A stretch of 64,000 nt of DNA from Syngnathus acus. Its lineage: Eukaryota; Chordata; Actinopteri; Syngnathiformes; Syngnathidae. Below the pieces are notes generated by a model. The model saw only the letters and a list, made by a program, of their open reading frames with translations, was not told where the DNA came from and ran no database searches. Of the stretch, positions 13,558 to 24,982 are shown piece by piece (within the stretch, counting starts at the first letter, position 1; every line of letters starts with the position of its first letter). The stretch is from positions 9,202,193 to 9,266,192 of the forward strand of contig NC_051088.1 of NCBI RefSeq assembly GCF_901709675.1, read 5' to 3'. The translations under genes were made by a program, and so were the position numbers.

Positions 13558-13628
13558 TGGGGGACATACTTCTTTATATGCCCATATGAACAAGAGCAGC
13601 TATGGAATGTAAAGAAGTATGTATCTCA
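13558..13628 (+). ncRNA. mir1: mir-1 precursor hairpin
   Basis: miR-1 is the vertebrate skeletal and cardiac muscle microRNA that represses non-muscle and proliferative mRNAs through seed GGAATG. The 71-nt hairpin has a 5p arm at 13564-13585 beginning ACATACTTCTTTATATGCC and a 3p arm at 13603-13624 beginning TGGAATGTAAAGAAGTATG. The arms pair over almost their full length around the loop ATATGAACAAGAGCAGC. The length equals that of the human mir-1-1 precursor as I recall it, and the mature 3p arm matches the known sequence at every base. A mir-133a hairpin 9.2 kb downstream on the same strand and slco4a1 beyond it identify this as the ortholog of the human 20q13.33 cluster rather than the copy inside mib1. 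Expression is expected to depend on MEF2, SRF and MyoD, as known for the family. Confidence 0.97.
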
Positions 13629-14296
13629 GGTCGGGACATTTGACAACCAACAGAACAAATTTGTTCATCACAAAGCTGTCAGGGAAATGTAACATTGTGA
13701 CTGGAGAATGAGTAGTCTTTTATTTCAACAAATCTGCACTATGGGTATCCGCCCCGATGAGGTCCGATTGAATCCAATTCAAATGGATCAATTCGCTATT
13801 GCAGAAATACCCACAGAGTAGCAAAATGGAGATGCTGCGACAGCACTGGTCAGCATTGTCTGCTAGCCTGTCATAGATGGTGTTTTGGAGGAACCCTTTC
13901 AATGTCCCATTTAAACTTCATTTCACTCCCCTTTTCTATTATGAGCAACTGGAGAAGTTTCCCATAGCATTTGGATTGTTCTGCCTCATTTTCACCACAA
14001 ATAAACATGCCGCTGATAGACAAGAGTTTCCTGTTAAGGTCGTGGTGATTAAATGCTTGCTTAATGGACAGCACGGGCCACGCATTTGCTGGGAGTGAAG
14101 GAAGAGCCGTAGCCGTAGTCTGCTGGGGTGTACTGTAAGTTTAGACTCCTGTCTGTAGTCACCCAGTCTGCATCTGAAAAATACTCAAAATACTGGCCTG
14201 GTTGAAAGCTTCATTTTATTTTTGAACAATCAACATTGACCATGGCTATGTACAATAGATGTTATATTTCACCTCGCTTGGGTTGAGCTAGCCCAA

Positions 14297-14388
14297 AAAA
14301 CCACTCCCTCACAACGCCCCTCAAAACAACTAACCCTAACCCTAACCCCCCCCCCAAAACCACTCCCTCACAACGCCCCTCAAAACAA
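14297..14388. repeat. 33-bp direct repeat flanking interstitial telomeric repeat
   Basis: Two identical 33-bp copies (14297-14329 and 14356-14388), each holding CCACTCCCTCACAACGCCCC, flank a short (CTAACC)n run at 14330-14348 that matches the vertebrate telomeric unit. The copies are identical, so the duplication is probably recent. Confidence 0.9.
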
Positions 14389-15059
14389 ATTTTCCATTTT
14401 TTCTAACTCGGGACTATTTTGATTACAGTGAAAAATATTTTATCCTAAAAAAAATCTGAATTCTTTTATTCTTGGTATCACTTCATTCTTTTAATGTTAT
14501 GACTTTTTAACACAACTTAATTTTGATAACATTCTGACTTTTTATGGAGAAATTTGAAGTTTTGTTTTATTAACATTGAAGTAGTAGCCCATCTCATAGT
14601 GCGACAAATGTTTCTTTACATTTTTGTTTGTTTTTTGTTTGTTTTAAATACCAGCGTGGTTTTAAAGCAAACAGAAAGTCACAGTCACAAAGTGACAATT
14701 AAAATAAAATTGCTGATCAAAATTAGAAATCCAACAACACAGGACGCACTTCCCATTTACAATCTCAAAGCGCATGGAGGCGGCCATGATGTTGTGAGTG
14801 TGTGAAATGAAGCAAGAAAAAAAGGCGATGATTGGATCGATGTAATGCTACTCTGGTGTTTGACTGTGTATTATATGGAAGGGGTGGGGTTGGAATTGTT
14901 GATGAGATGGGGTTCTGGGCGGGTATTGTTCTGTCACTTTTCCTGTGTCAGCAGGTGGAAGCTCTCATCAGGACATTAAATATGCAACAATGCTGACTGC
15001 GGCATCATGCTGAGCCAGCCGTAGCCGCATGACTGGATGTGGGCGGGTGAAACAACAAG

Positions 15060-15120
15060 GCACACACACACACATACAGACACATGCACACACACACACA
15101 CACACACACATACACACACA
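15060..15120. repeat. (AC)n microsatellite
   Basis: AC dinucleotides with scattered T and G interruptions. Confidence 0.95.
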
Positions 15121-18100
15121 GGGATGCCCCAACCTTCCTTCCTCGTTCCCCCTCACTGCTTGGGTACCGGCTGCTTGACTGCTTCCCCATCTGTGAGCCA
15201 ACCCAAGAGTAACAATGAACAAGAAAATCCCACTGCAGCTACAAATAGAGCAATCATGGATGATAGGCAGGCATGACAACATGTTAAGCAATGGCTGATT
15301 TATGAACTTTTGCCGTTTAGCGCATATAAAATTGCACATCTGGAGTGTGTACTCTAAGGACCATTTCTGGGTGAATCCCATTTATTGGTTATATAGGTGC
15401 GTTTAAAATTTTATTTGTGACCACATCAGTCCCATTCACCCCTTGGGGTTAAAAAGAAGCAATTCTGAGATGCTGGTCAAACTCGGAATTTTTTCAAATT
15501 TGCAAGTAATTTGTCTTATGGGCTGTAACTGAAGAATTGATTACTTTCAGTCAAACTTTTGCCATCTTTTCAAGATGAAGCATGTATTTGGAGTACAAAA
15601 GAAATGATCCAAAAACGAACTAATTAGTTTGATTCATCAATTATCTTTAAATTTAATGAAAGTGGAATAGAGTTCCCCTTACATGCACACACACAAACAC
15701 ACACATTGTACCTCCAAGAAGCCGATCAGTCCCCACTCTACAATGGGGATCAATGCTGAGGTCATTTGTTTCAATCAATTAAACAGACATCTGCTTGAAT
15801 TAGACTCCATTAGACTGCCAAAGTCCTCACCCCTACCCAACCTGTGTGCGTGTGTGTTTTTAGTATTTGTGTGTGTGTGCAAGTGTGTGTATAAGTGCAC
15901 ATACAGTACTTGTGCCTGTGCCAACATCAATAGGTGTCATCCACGTGGACCTGTGAAAGAACCAATGTTTAAACGATGTGACATTCCTCTATTTTGTATA
16001 CCTGATTAACATACGGACAGGCAGCAGCTTGCAATTATGAATGTCTCACCAATTTGCATTATGATTTTTTTCTAGCTCTTCTTCAGTTTGTGCTAAATAC
16101 CAAATAGTTTTCCAGCCTACAGCCGCTGCTTTTGATAGTCAAATAGATGATGCAGCTGTAGACCCGGTGTAACCCGCCAGACATCCTCCAAAATGTCTAT
16201 GCACAATGCAAACCTTTAAATACTGTACAGGTAGTGTGACATGCGACTGTAAATAGCAATGCACCCTTCCCCCCAGTTGGATACAATCTTGTGTGTTGTT
16301 TATGATGCAGAGAAAGAATGAGCTCAAAGACAGTGGTGTTCGCCCGAGTTTAATTTAATGGCTCCCCCAAGTGTTTTGTGTACATCACGCAATGCTGCTG
16401 ACACTAGAGCTGGTCCATTACTTTAGATATGAGGGGGAGACTGCTGCCTATGAGCGCACCAATGTTGAGAAGTAATGAAAGTAACAAGGGCCCTCTTACC
16501 CAGACATGAGCATCATGCTCAATCTGTTTAAGTTCTGAAACGTGTACGCAGTAATGCTACCTTGAAGTAGCTTTAAAATGATTTGTATGGTCTACTAAGG
16601 ACCCGGACGCAACAGCACTCAAACATAATGGTTCTGGAAGTTTGGATTATGTTGACTGTATGACTGTAATTGTTTGTCTCTTTGGATTTTCTGAGCTCAA
16701 AAGAAAATTACGGTAGACTGAAAGGGTCAAAAAACAGAGGGCTTCTGTTCAAGTGCTACGTTGTTAAACTTGTGGCATGTTCTCTGAGTATTTATGTTGT
16801 CACACTCACTCGGTGACCAACAAAATAGATCTCGGTAATATAAAAAAGAAAGCACTTGCCATGTCCTTTCCATTAATGACTATTGAGTGTCAAGGGTCCT
16901 TCCTGGTGTTGCCCCTCATTTTGAGATGCTCAGCGGGCCCTCCACTGCCCTCCATTAAGTGGACATAGCGAGGAGAAGCGGAGAAGAGTGCGGAGTCAGG
17001 ACAAGGCTACTGGAAGAGAGACCGAAATAGAATTTAAAGTGTACAGATTGAGGGGGATAGAAAAGGACAACGGACTGAAAAAAAAGCAAGCCAAGGTAAC
17101 ATTAAAACGCTTTTGTGCGTGATTAGCGAACAAAAAAGACATGGATTCATTGATCAATATGCCAACAAAAAAGAAAAACAATAGAGGATGAGAGCTAGGT
17201 CGTAAAGGATATAAATTACCAAGTGCACAAGCGCCATTCGCCCAAAGTAAATCTCCTGAAGCCATAAAGAGTTACGCGTTGTGATCTGTTCCCCAGATCG
17301 CTGTGTGCTTTGCGATAATTGCTTCCATTTTGTGGCCCTGAGACTATTACAGTATATGATAGCTGGATTACCGTCTGTACAAGTGAGCTTTCCACACTTG
17401 CAAGAAGCGCTGAATCAGCATCAAAGATGCAGCAGAACTTGGAGCTTTAGTATACAGAAGAAGGAAAAGAAGCACAAGCCTTTATTAGTGTTAACAGCGG
17501 GAGTGCGTGTGCCGGCCTCAGGCTGTTGTATCACTTATGGGGTCCATTTTGTACAATAGTGAATGCACCGCCTCCCCCCTGCGGATCTCAGTGCATTACC
17601 TTGCCAGGATCAAATTCCATTAACTGTGATACGAGTGAGCGCAGCAGCAACCTCGGATGCGTGTGTGAATGCTGAGGGATAATCAATCACACATTATATG
17701 ACATAAAAAATATCTCTTATTATTTGAGCTGTATGGCCCTGCGATTTGGGGTGTACCCCCCCTCCCCTTTTGTCCAATAAGAACGAGGCGAGAACTAAAA
17801 CTGGAAAAACTAAAACTGTGCATTGCCAGTGCATACACAATTGAACTTCACAGTACCTATGGGGGAGTCATAAAAGTAACTTTTTGTGTTTTTAACGACA
17901 TTGAACAAAATGTATATCAAGTGTGTGACCTCGATGTAGCTTCTAATGAATCAAGGCTTAAATTAGTAGAAGTGGTGGCCGGTTGAAAGGAGGGAGGTGT
18001 TGGTGAAGGAGAGGAGGCATGGGAGCGTGCTCAGCGTACGAATCAGAGTCGCCGGTACGGACAGGAAGGTGAAGATAAATGGCAGGGTTGCGGCAGCTTG

Positions 18101-20549
18101 GCCAGTGTGGATCATCACGTCACTCTCCGACAAAATGGAACGGCATCTTCTGCCAGTAACGGTGAAGGAAGTCTTAAAGAGGAGAAACGTGCAAATACAG
18201 CACCTGAGATTGTTTCATTTAACTTTGTCTGTGCCCTTCTTCATCTTAATCCAATCTCATTTCACAAAAGAAAGTGACGCTTTTCCCATCATCTCAAAAT
18301 GATTCTTTTTATCACACACGCACAAACGTACGCACCCACACACACGCATAGTTACATGTGAGTTGAGCCTTCCGTCAGATAATTGGCTGCCTGAAGCATC
18401 TTTGAACAACAACATTTCCACCATGTTTGAACCTTCATCTCAGCATTTTCTTAACACATAAAATCGCAGCAACGGCAACGTTGGCAGAGCTGTTATTCTC
18501 GTCTTTGTTGTCTTTTTATTTCTGTCATTAAAGTTATGGATGGCTGCTGGTGTGTTGACAACATGTCCGAGCAGGAGTCAAGGCTAGTTGGATTTCAATA
18601 TCATATTTGTCTTGTTGAGGCCAATAGATTGTATACATGGCCGTTTACGAGGTGCATTGTTCTGTATTTGCTGTTTAAATATTCTTTTATGTGATTTTAT
18701 GTGATTACAAAGAAAATCTCCTTGGCAAAACAATTAAAGCCCCCATTTTTATTGCCGTATGCTCAGTGCACCTTGTGCGCTTGCTCATTCAGGCTGCTCA
18801 TTACTTCTTACACACACCTTATGTCTAATAACCAAAATTACTGATGTGAGGAAGTATCAGCAAACACAGAATTTTACTGTATTAGCTTACACCCTTTTAC
18901 ATGATAAAGACTCTTGAAGCCTGAGGTGTTTTATCGGACAAAAATAAATTACATAGTGTGATTATCCTTAAAGAAAGGCAGAACAAGTGTGCACCAAAAA
19001 GGAGTGGATCTCATTAAATATATCATCTAAATAGCTATTGATTGTCTTTAGGGTGTTGCCGTTAGATTAAAAGGTTAAGGAATGAAAGCGATGTGAGGAT
19101 TAAATCATTACGAGGTAAAATCGAGAAAGTAAACACTGCCTGTATGGAAAACTCACGAAGGTCTTCTACTGTGGCGGCATTTAGGATCTTGTTCAGGATC
19201 ATGAGCAAAAGTGTTCTCGGGTTAGTTTGTATGGAGTGTGTCACGCACATAATAGTGACACAAGGTCAATCAGGTGAGCCCAGAGAGCAGATAGCATTAT
19301 CACCAAATGCAATAACCCACAGAGGACCGTCAAATGATAACGGATACGTTTTCCGTGTACCATTTCAGTACTTGAGCTGAGTTACTTTGCAAGGTCAGCA
19401 TGCATTATTGTAGTTTATTTTTTATCCATGAGACGTGCTTTATCTTCAGCAAGCAAAAATATCGGTGTGATGAATTTTCTCAATTCCATTGTCAAGTGGT
19501 TGCACGAAGATCATCTGGATCCAAATACATTTTATAAGTAGACATGTATTTGACTCTAGCTGCTTTTATTCCATGCAACCGCTTGAAAAAATAAAAATGA
19601 TTCGATTCAGCACACCTTTTTCTTCTGTGTAATGCTGAGTCAAGCACAGGGTGCTGCTCTCATCTGCAGGCGGGTGGACAAGCCGGGTGATGGAAGAGGA
19701 GCCACTTTGCTATTGTCTGCAGTGGACTGCACAATTGTTAGTGTTATGAAGAGTGCGGCTTTGGTCAAACAATTGTTTGATCCCCCTTGAATATTTGCAT
19801 TTTCTGTGCAAAGATCAAGGAAGAACCTATTTAATATTTGTTAGCTTCTGAAACAAACCTCTTAATCATGATCCATTAAGTAGCTCTCACTTAGAACACT
19901 ACTCAGAGACCACTACAAGATTAAACAATAAAAAAATTAAAAAAAGAACAGCCTTTGGGAGCAATGCTGCTTTCTGTGTTTGTGTCACATATAAACGTTT
20001 TTTTTTTTTTTACAGAAAGTGACATGAACAATGGCATTTGTTGGCATGAACTGATTGCTTTGTGGTGGTTTCTTCATTTTTTTATAGTTGTGGTCATCGC
20101 ATACAATTTCATTTTAACTCAAAATTATTTTTTCAACTCATTTATGTTTTTCAAAAGTCAGCAATAATAACCCAGATGTTCATATATGTATAAATGGAGC
20201 ACTTGTCTGAGCAAGAATAAATACAACAGGGCCAAGAAGATAAAGCTTACAGCCTGACCACAGGTCAGCGTTTGTTTCATTCCTATAGCAAGCTTTGCAT
20301 TAAGCTCATTACCAACGGGCAGACACTCTCATCAGACATGCACCATCATTAGGATGTCGTGTCTATATGTGCTTCATTTCAATGCGGCATTACTGAGGAT
20401 TATTGCCTTCTTAAGTGGATTTTAATGGCGAGTTTGCAAAAGTGGCCTCACTTCTGCCGGGGCCTCTTGATCACTCGGTCGCAGGCAGTGTGACAGGAAG
20501 TGGTGCAATGTCAAGTTCGCAGGCCTCACCCATGCTGTAACTCAACAGC

Positions 20550-21050
20550 GGGTCGCTCGCTGAGGTTCACTTGGTCTGATTAGGGGAGAGGGCCTGGAGG
20601 GAAGCGGAGGGAAAACAGAAGCCGACGCTCAGAGCAGCAGTGTGAGTGATGGGAAGTTGGGCTTGTGGAGCTCTGGCGTCAGGCCATGAAATGAAAGGAA
20701 GAAGGTGAACTAGAGTGACAGGGTCTGCTGTGGGACCGACTTGGAAGTGGCAAAGTCGGCGGTTGGCTGGCAGCTGTTCCGTAACGCCACTTGCGCTGTG
20801 AGCGGGTCCCCCGGGATACCTTGCACCGCGACTGACCTTCTCGCCGTGACCCCCTTGACTGCGTCGTGCCCCGCCTGTCGCCTGCTGTTGTCAGACTGTC
20901 CCCACCCAACGCTCCTCTTTATATATAAGGGCAGGAATGCAGTGGACAGCACACACCCGGAATAGATGAAGCTAGCCAATCCCTCCAGTGCAGTTGGGCC
21001 TGTGAAAGGGAGCCTGCCTGTGCAAACATGACGCAGTATAAATAGTGCAT
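20550..21050. promoter_or_regulatory. Candidate intragenic muscle enhancer or promoter
   Basis: This is a GC-rich island in AT-rich surroundings, 1.8-2.3 kb upstream of mir-133a. It holds an E-box CAGCTG at 20771-20776, a TTATATATAA at 20919-20928 that fits the MEF2 consensus YTAWWWWTAR and could equally be a TATA box, and GTATAAATAG at 21036-21045 (MEF2-like with one mismatch at the first base). Mammalian mir-1/mir-133a clusters are known to have a MEF2-dependent enhancer between the two hairpins, which is why I mark it. The open frames across it are on both strands and match nothing I know. Confidence 0.35.
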
Positions 21051-22166
21051 AGACTTTGGAGGTATTGTCACGCTCATTCTAAATTGTGTGTCTGCCTAAA
21101 CATTGATGCTGTATCTATCACAGTTTATTATGAGGGAACTGCATTGAGAGAAAAGTGTCGGTGTTTAATTCAGCATTCTATGCATTTGCTATTTTCCTTG
21201 TGTTATCCACAAAGATTTTCTCTCCTTTATTTACAAAGATGCCGAGACGCATCATGGGGGGTTTTGTTCATTTTTTGCTTGATTATTGCATAACCACTGC
21301 ATGGTGACATTATGGTTAACTGCATGGGCACCAGTCAGTCACAGAGCACATCTTAAGACAAAACAACCATTCACATTTACAACATCAAGTGGGAACTGAG
21401 CTAACTGCTGACCTAAGTCAAGCAAGTCAACCACTACACTGATGCTATAAATGGAACGGAACAGAGTGGTGTAAAGCTGCTTCTGCTGCTGCAAATCCAA
21501 TAAAAGATCCCACAGCTATCAAAAGTTTATTCTCATATTATGATTCAGTTTTTCAGTCCAGTTTGACTTAACTGTCCATGACTCTGTGCCTTGCACTCAT
21601 GGTTCCCCTCATCTATTTACATTTTTACAATAGTTATTAAAATGTTATTTCTGTTAATGCCAAAGATGCTCAATAATTCCCTGAAACAACCTCACGATGT
21701 AATTTCACACAGGAGAAAATAGCGTCACACATAATAAAAATACAATGAAAGATGGAAAATACAATTTCCACACCTTGTAGCTTTCGTTAGTTGTGATGGT
21801 TTACACCAGGAAGAAAATAAAAGCACTTGATGTTTTTCAAATATTTTTTACAACAGTTACTGCTGAAAGCAGCACTAAATATTTTATATTCTTTTTGTTA
21901 TTTGGTTTGGATTAGTTTAGTTTAGTTTATTTACACACATTCAACAAAAATTTGAGTTCTGAAAATGACACACAGGCATAAAAAACACCATTTACATATT
22001 CAACCAGAAAATATTGAGAGTTTGCATTGTGAGGTCAATACTTTGTTTGAACGGTTGATTCCCTAATGATTAAATGCTTAGCAATTGGCTTGCGTCCCGC
22101 TAATGCGAGAGTGCTGAGTGCATCATCTGGGTTCTGCGGAGCACGAGATGGCCCACAGAAATGCAG

Positions 22167-22169
<3 letters not shown>

Positions 22170-22219
<50 letters not shown>

Positions 22220-22262
22220 TGCGTGTGTGTGTGTGCGTGTGTGCGTGTGTGTGTGTGTGTGT
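22170..22262. repeat. (GT)n microsatellite
   Basis: About 90 bases of GT with a few GC steps, 0.6 kb before mir-133a. Confidence 0.97.
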
Positions 22263-22720
22263 ACGCGTTAAAAACAAATGTTGCACAATGCTGGAGGTCA
22301 TCAGAGTTAATTCTCTCGCCGTCCCGTGTGTGCCTTCATTAGTGCTATTGACAGTTGAGGTGATGAATTCATTGTTTTCTCAACTTTTGTAGCTTTCTTA
22401 TCTCTTCAGGCTCTCCACAGACACACGTACACACATACACACACACACGCGTGCATACACAAGCATCACCTCCTGATTTTATTTTCATCTTGTTTGCTCT
22501 TTCCTTTTCTATATTCCTGTTAATTTTCTTCATCTACATTCTCCATCTTCACTCCATCTTCTATTTTGTATACTTGCAAAACAAGCATTCTATCAAGGGC
22601 AACTGCACACTTATCAGCGGCTGTTTACTGTGTGTCTGCATTGTGTGTGTGTTGCGCACGCTTGTTTAGATGCATCTACCACATAAATTGACATAATTTT
22701 TCCTTGTCTCGCTTTTGCAG

Positions 22721-22799
22721 GTGTCCATCCAGACGGGTTCTCCATCTGCAGCGACCTTCTGTCTGGGGGTCCACTTCCTCCCCATCCCAAACGGCTCAT
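22721..22799 (+). other. Putative host-transcript exon directly before mir-133a
   Basis: A strong acceptor (TTTTTCCTTGTCTCGCTTTTGCAG) ends at 22720, and a donor-like GTAAAT begins at 22800. The 79 bases between are GC-rich and free of repeats. All frames can be read, but I recognise no protein and treat the exon as non-coding. Its donor lies only 3 bases before the base of the mir-133a hairpin, so the microRNA would sit at the very start of the next intron. It could be chance splice-like sequence. Confidence 0.35.
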
Positions 22800-22802
22800 G
22801 TA

Positions 22803-22886
22803 AATGCTTTGCTAAAGCTGGTAAAATGGAACCAAATCAACTGTTCAATGGATTTGGTCCCCTTCAACCAGCTGTAGCTGTGCATT
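22803..22886 (+). ncRNA. mir133a: mir-133a precursor hairpin
   Basis: miR-133a is the muscle microRNA co-transcribed with miR-1; it restrains SRF and cyclin D2 type targets in the known family. The 5p arm at 22816-22837 begins AGCTGGTAAAATGGAACC and the 3p arm at 22853-22874 begins TTTGGTCCCCTTCAACCA. They pair around the loop CAACTGTTCAATGGA. The lower stem pairs AATGC (22803) with GCATT (22882). The flanks AATGCTTTGCTA and GTAGCTGTGCATTGAT match the human mir-133a-2 precursor as I recall it, supporting orthology with that copy. The 3p arm matches the known mature sequence at every base. It lies 9.2 kb downstream of mir-1 on the same strand. Confidence 0.97.
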
Positions 22887-22984
22887 GATTGCTCCAACTA
22901 CTCACCCCACGCCCACGTCACATATACGTGCACATAAAAATATCAGGGCCCAATTTATGTCCAGAAAAGTGTTGTTACGCCAAC

Positions 22985-23083
22985 TTTATTTATTTATTTA
23001 TTTATTCATTTATTTATTTATTTATTTGTGTGTCTGTGTGTTTGTTTGTGTGTTTGTTTATTTATTTATTTGTTTGTTTGTTT
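22985..23083. repeat. (TTTA)n/(TTTG)n microsatellite
   Basis: TTTA tetranucleotides grade into TTTG and GT steps. The hydrophobic open frames here are artefacts of the repeat. Confidence 0.95.
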
Positions 23084-24895
23084 TTTGATTATTTACTCAC
23101 TCATTTTTTTATTTATTCATCCATTCATTCATTATATGCATGAATACCTTGTTTTTCAGGACCGTAATTTGTAATTGAAATTATCTGTGGTGAAAGTGAA
23201 ACTACATCATTATAAATGCTATTTTTTATTTTTTTGTTATCTTTTTTAAATATGTACTGTGAGTGCATGCACCAAAAACAAGCTTTGATTGTAGTACTGT
23301 ACCCATCTTTGAATTATTAAAAGACAAAATTCCTAACAAAATGTATCACGTCATTTTATTTCTCAATTTAAGGCAAGGGCTGTGTGTTTCCAATGCATTG
23401 TCAATGCATTTACAAGATGAACACCCATTCATTCAAACACTTCAACTGTACTGTACTGCCGTACTATACTCAAATTTAGGTTGTCTTTATCATACAGGGG
23501 AGGGGGCACACGAAATGCAAGGGGAGCTTAATTATGATTACTAGCATACATAGAGCAGGCCTCATATTTTTAATGATACTACAGCTACATTGCTCTATTT
23601 GTGCAGCACTGATTGCACTGACTTACCCAATCAGTAAAAGCATTTCTTTCATTTCATGTAGGTGGATGACGGCATATCTTCACACAATAAGTACAAATCA
23701 CATTGTGTTATGTGAATTTATTTTGAATAATTAAATCACTGCAATGATAAATTTATGAAGCTAAATATACATATGTTTATAATCTTGTAAATAAAGTGTC
23801 CCCACACGGAAGACATTGTCGAGTGACGTCACATTGTAGTACGTCGTTGAACTCCAAAATAATGTGTAAAGGACATTAAACCATAAAACCACATACATGG
23901 TTAGATAATACAACCCAGTATTTTTAATGTTTTTTAAAATCATGTAATGTGGCCCTAATACGATGGCTTCTCTCACAAAGAACAGGAGGTCCAGTGAAGA
24001 CAAAACACACCGAAAAGTTGGATCTAATGATTTTGTGTTTTTGCTGTCATGAGCAAAGGAGTCATTATAAAATTGATAGACTGTATATACTGTATATAAT
24101 TGCAGCTGGGATGAATCAGTGCTTGTCAGAACTGGAACGGCTCCTGCAGAAGCAAGAGAATCAAGCGGAACATGCACTTTGCAAATAAACAAGCAAAACG
24201 CCAACATTTTGATGAAGATCGCAATGTTTACCACCCATTAAATCTGTGGGATTATTGAAAACACTTGTGCCGCGTTTCGAATGAGTGTGGAGGTAAACAA
24301 GGGCTGAAGCAATCAATCAACTCATAATACCTCTCAGAGTGAACCGAAGGGGCCTTTGAAGAATCTTGTGAGAGAGAAAATTACTGTAGAGGTATGGGGT
24401 TCTTTTTACAATTATTAAACATGGAAAGGACAGAAATGAGAATTCAAACAGGCAGGTCTGGGTCGAAGGAATTTGAAACCCTACTGAATCTACATATAAA
24501 GGTGTGGAAAGGAAAAGTTAATCATGTCACATTTTAATTGTACAGCCAATGCTGTAAGTAACAAGCCTGAATGTCATACAAGTGGAAACGTACGTATTTT
24601 TACATGTTTTATACTTTGCTCATATCCATTTAAACTTTGCATTCTGGAATAAATTTTGCATTTTTTGCTAATAAGGTGCTTTATCTCATACAATGCTAAA
24701 AAGCATGTTTCCAACCTCTGGCTTCATTTTAGGCACCAATATGCCCTCCACTCTAAAAGTAAATCGGCAAATTTGTCAGCCTACCGTGTACATTGTAGCC
24801 AAGTCTCATAAAACAACGGAAGACATTTTAATAAAGAAATTGGAAGGGAGGTAAGTAGGTGGTCTTCTGCACAGTGGAGGCGCTTACCGTGTCCA

Positions 24896-24982
24896 TGTGT
24901 GTGTGTGTGTATGCGTGCGTGCGTGCGTGCGTGCTGTGTGTGTGTGCGCGCGCGTGTGCACGTGCATGTGTGTGTATGCGCG
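24896..24982. repeat. (TG)n/(TGCG)n microsatellite
   Basis: Mixed GT and GCGT repeats including an alternating GCGCGCG core. Confidence 0.95.

Larger units (their letters stand above)
13629..20500. other. Spacer or intron between mir-1 and the intragenic GC-rich island
   Basis: No coding exon is supportable. Besides the telomeric duplication and AC tracts listed separately, the DNA is largely unique. The unique stretch at about 20230-20520 has few repeats and a mixture of CATTA/TTAATG words like those in conserved non-coding elements; this is an impression only. Confidence 0.4.

Noticed and set aside
20710-20979. Overlapping frames on both strands in the GC-rich island
   Set aside because: Neither has a recognisable domain, and GC-rich DNA lacks stops by chance. 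Treated as a possible regulatory island instead.
22721-22890. Open frame reading through the putative exon and mir-133a to a stop
   Set aside because: It runs through the microRNA hairpin, whose conservation is explained by the RNA; no protein family is recognised.
23761-24234. 157-codon minus-strand open frame near mir-133a
   Set aside because: The DNA is AT-rich, the predicted protein matches no family I know, and there is no splice or promoter context. A frame of this length is expected by chance in this much DNA.
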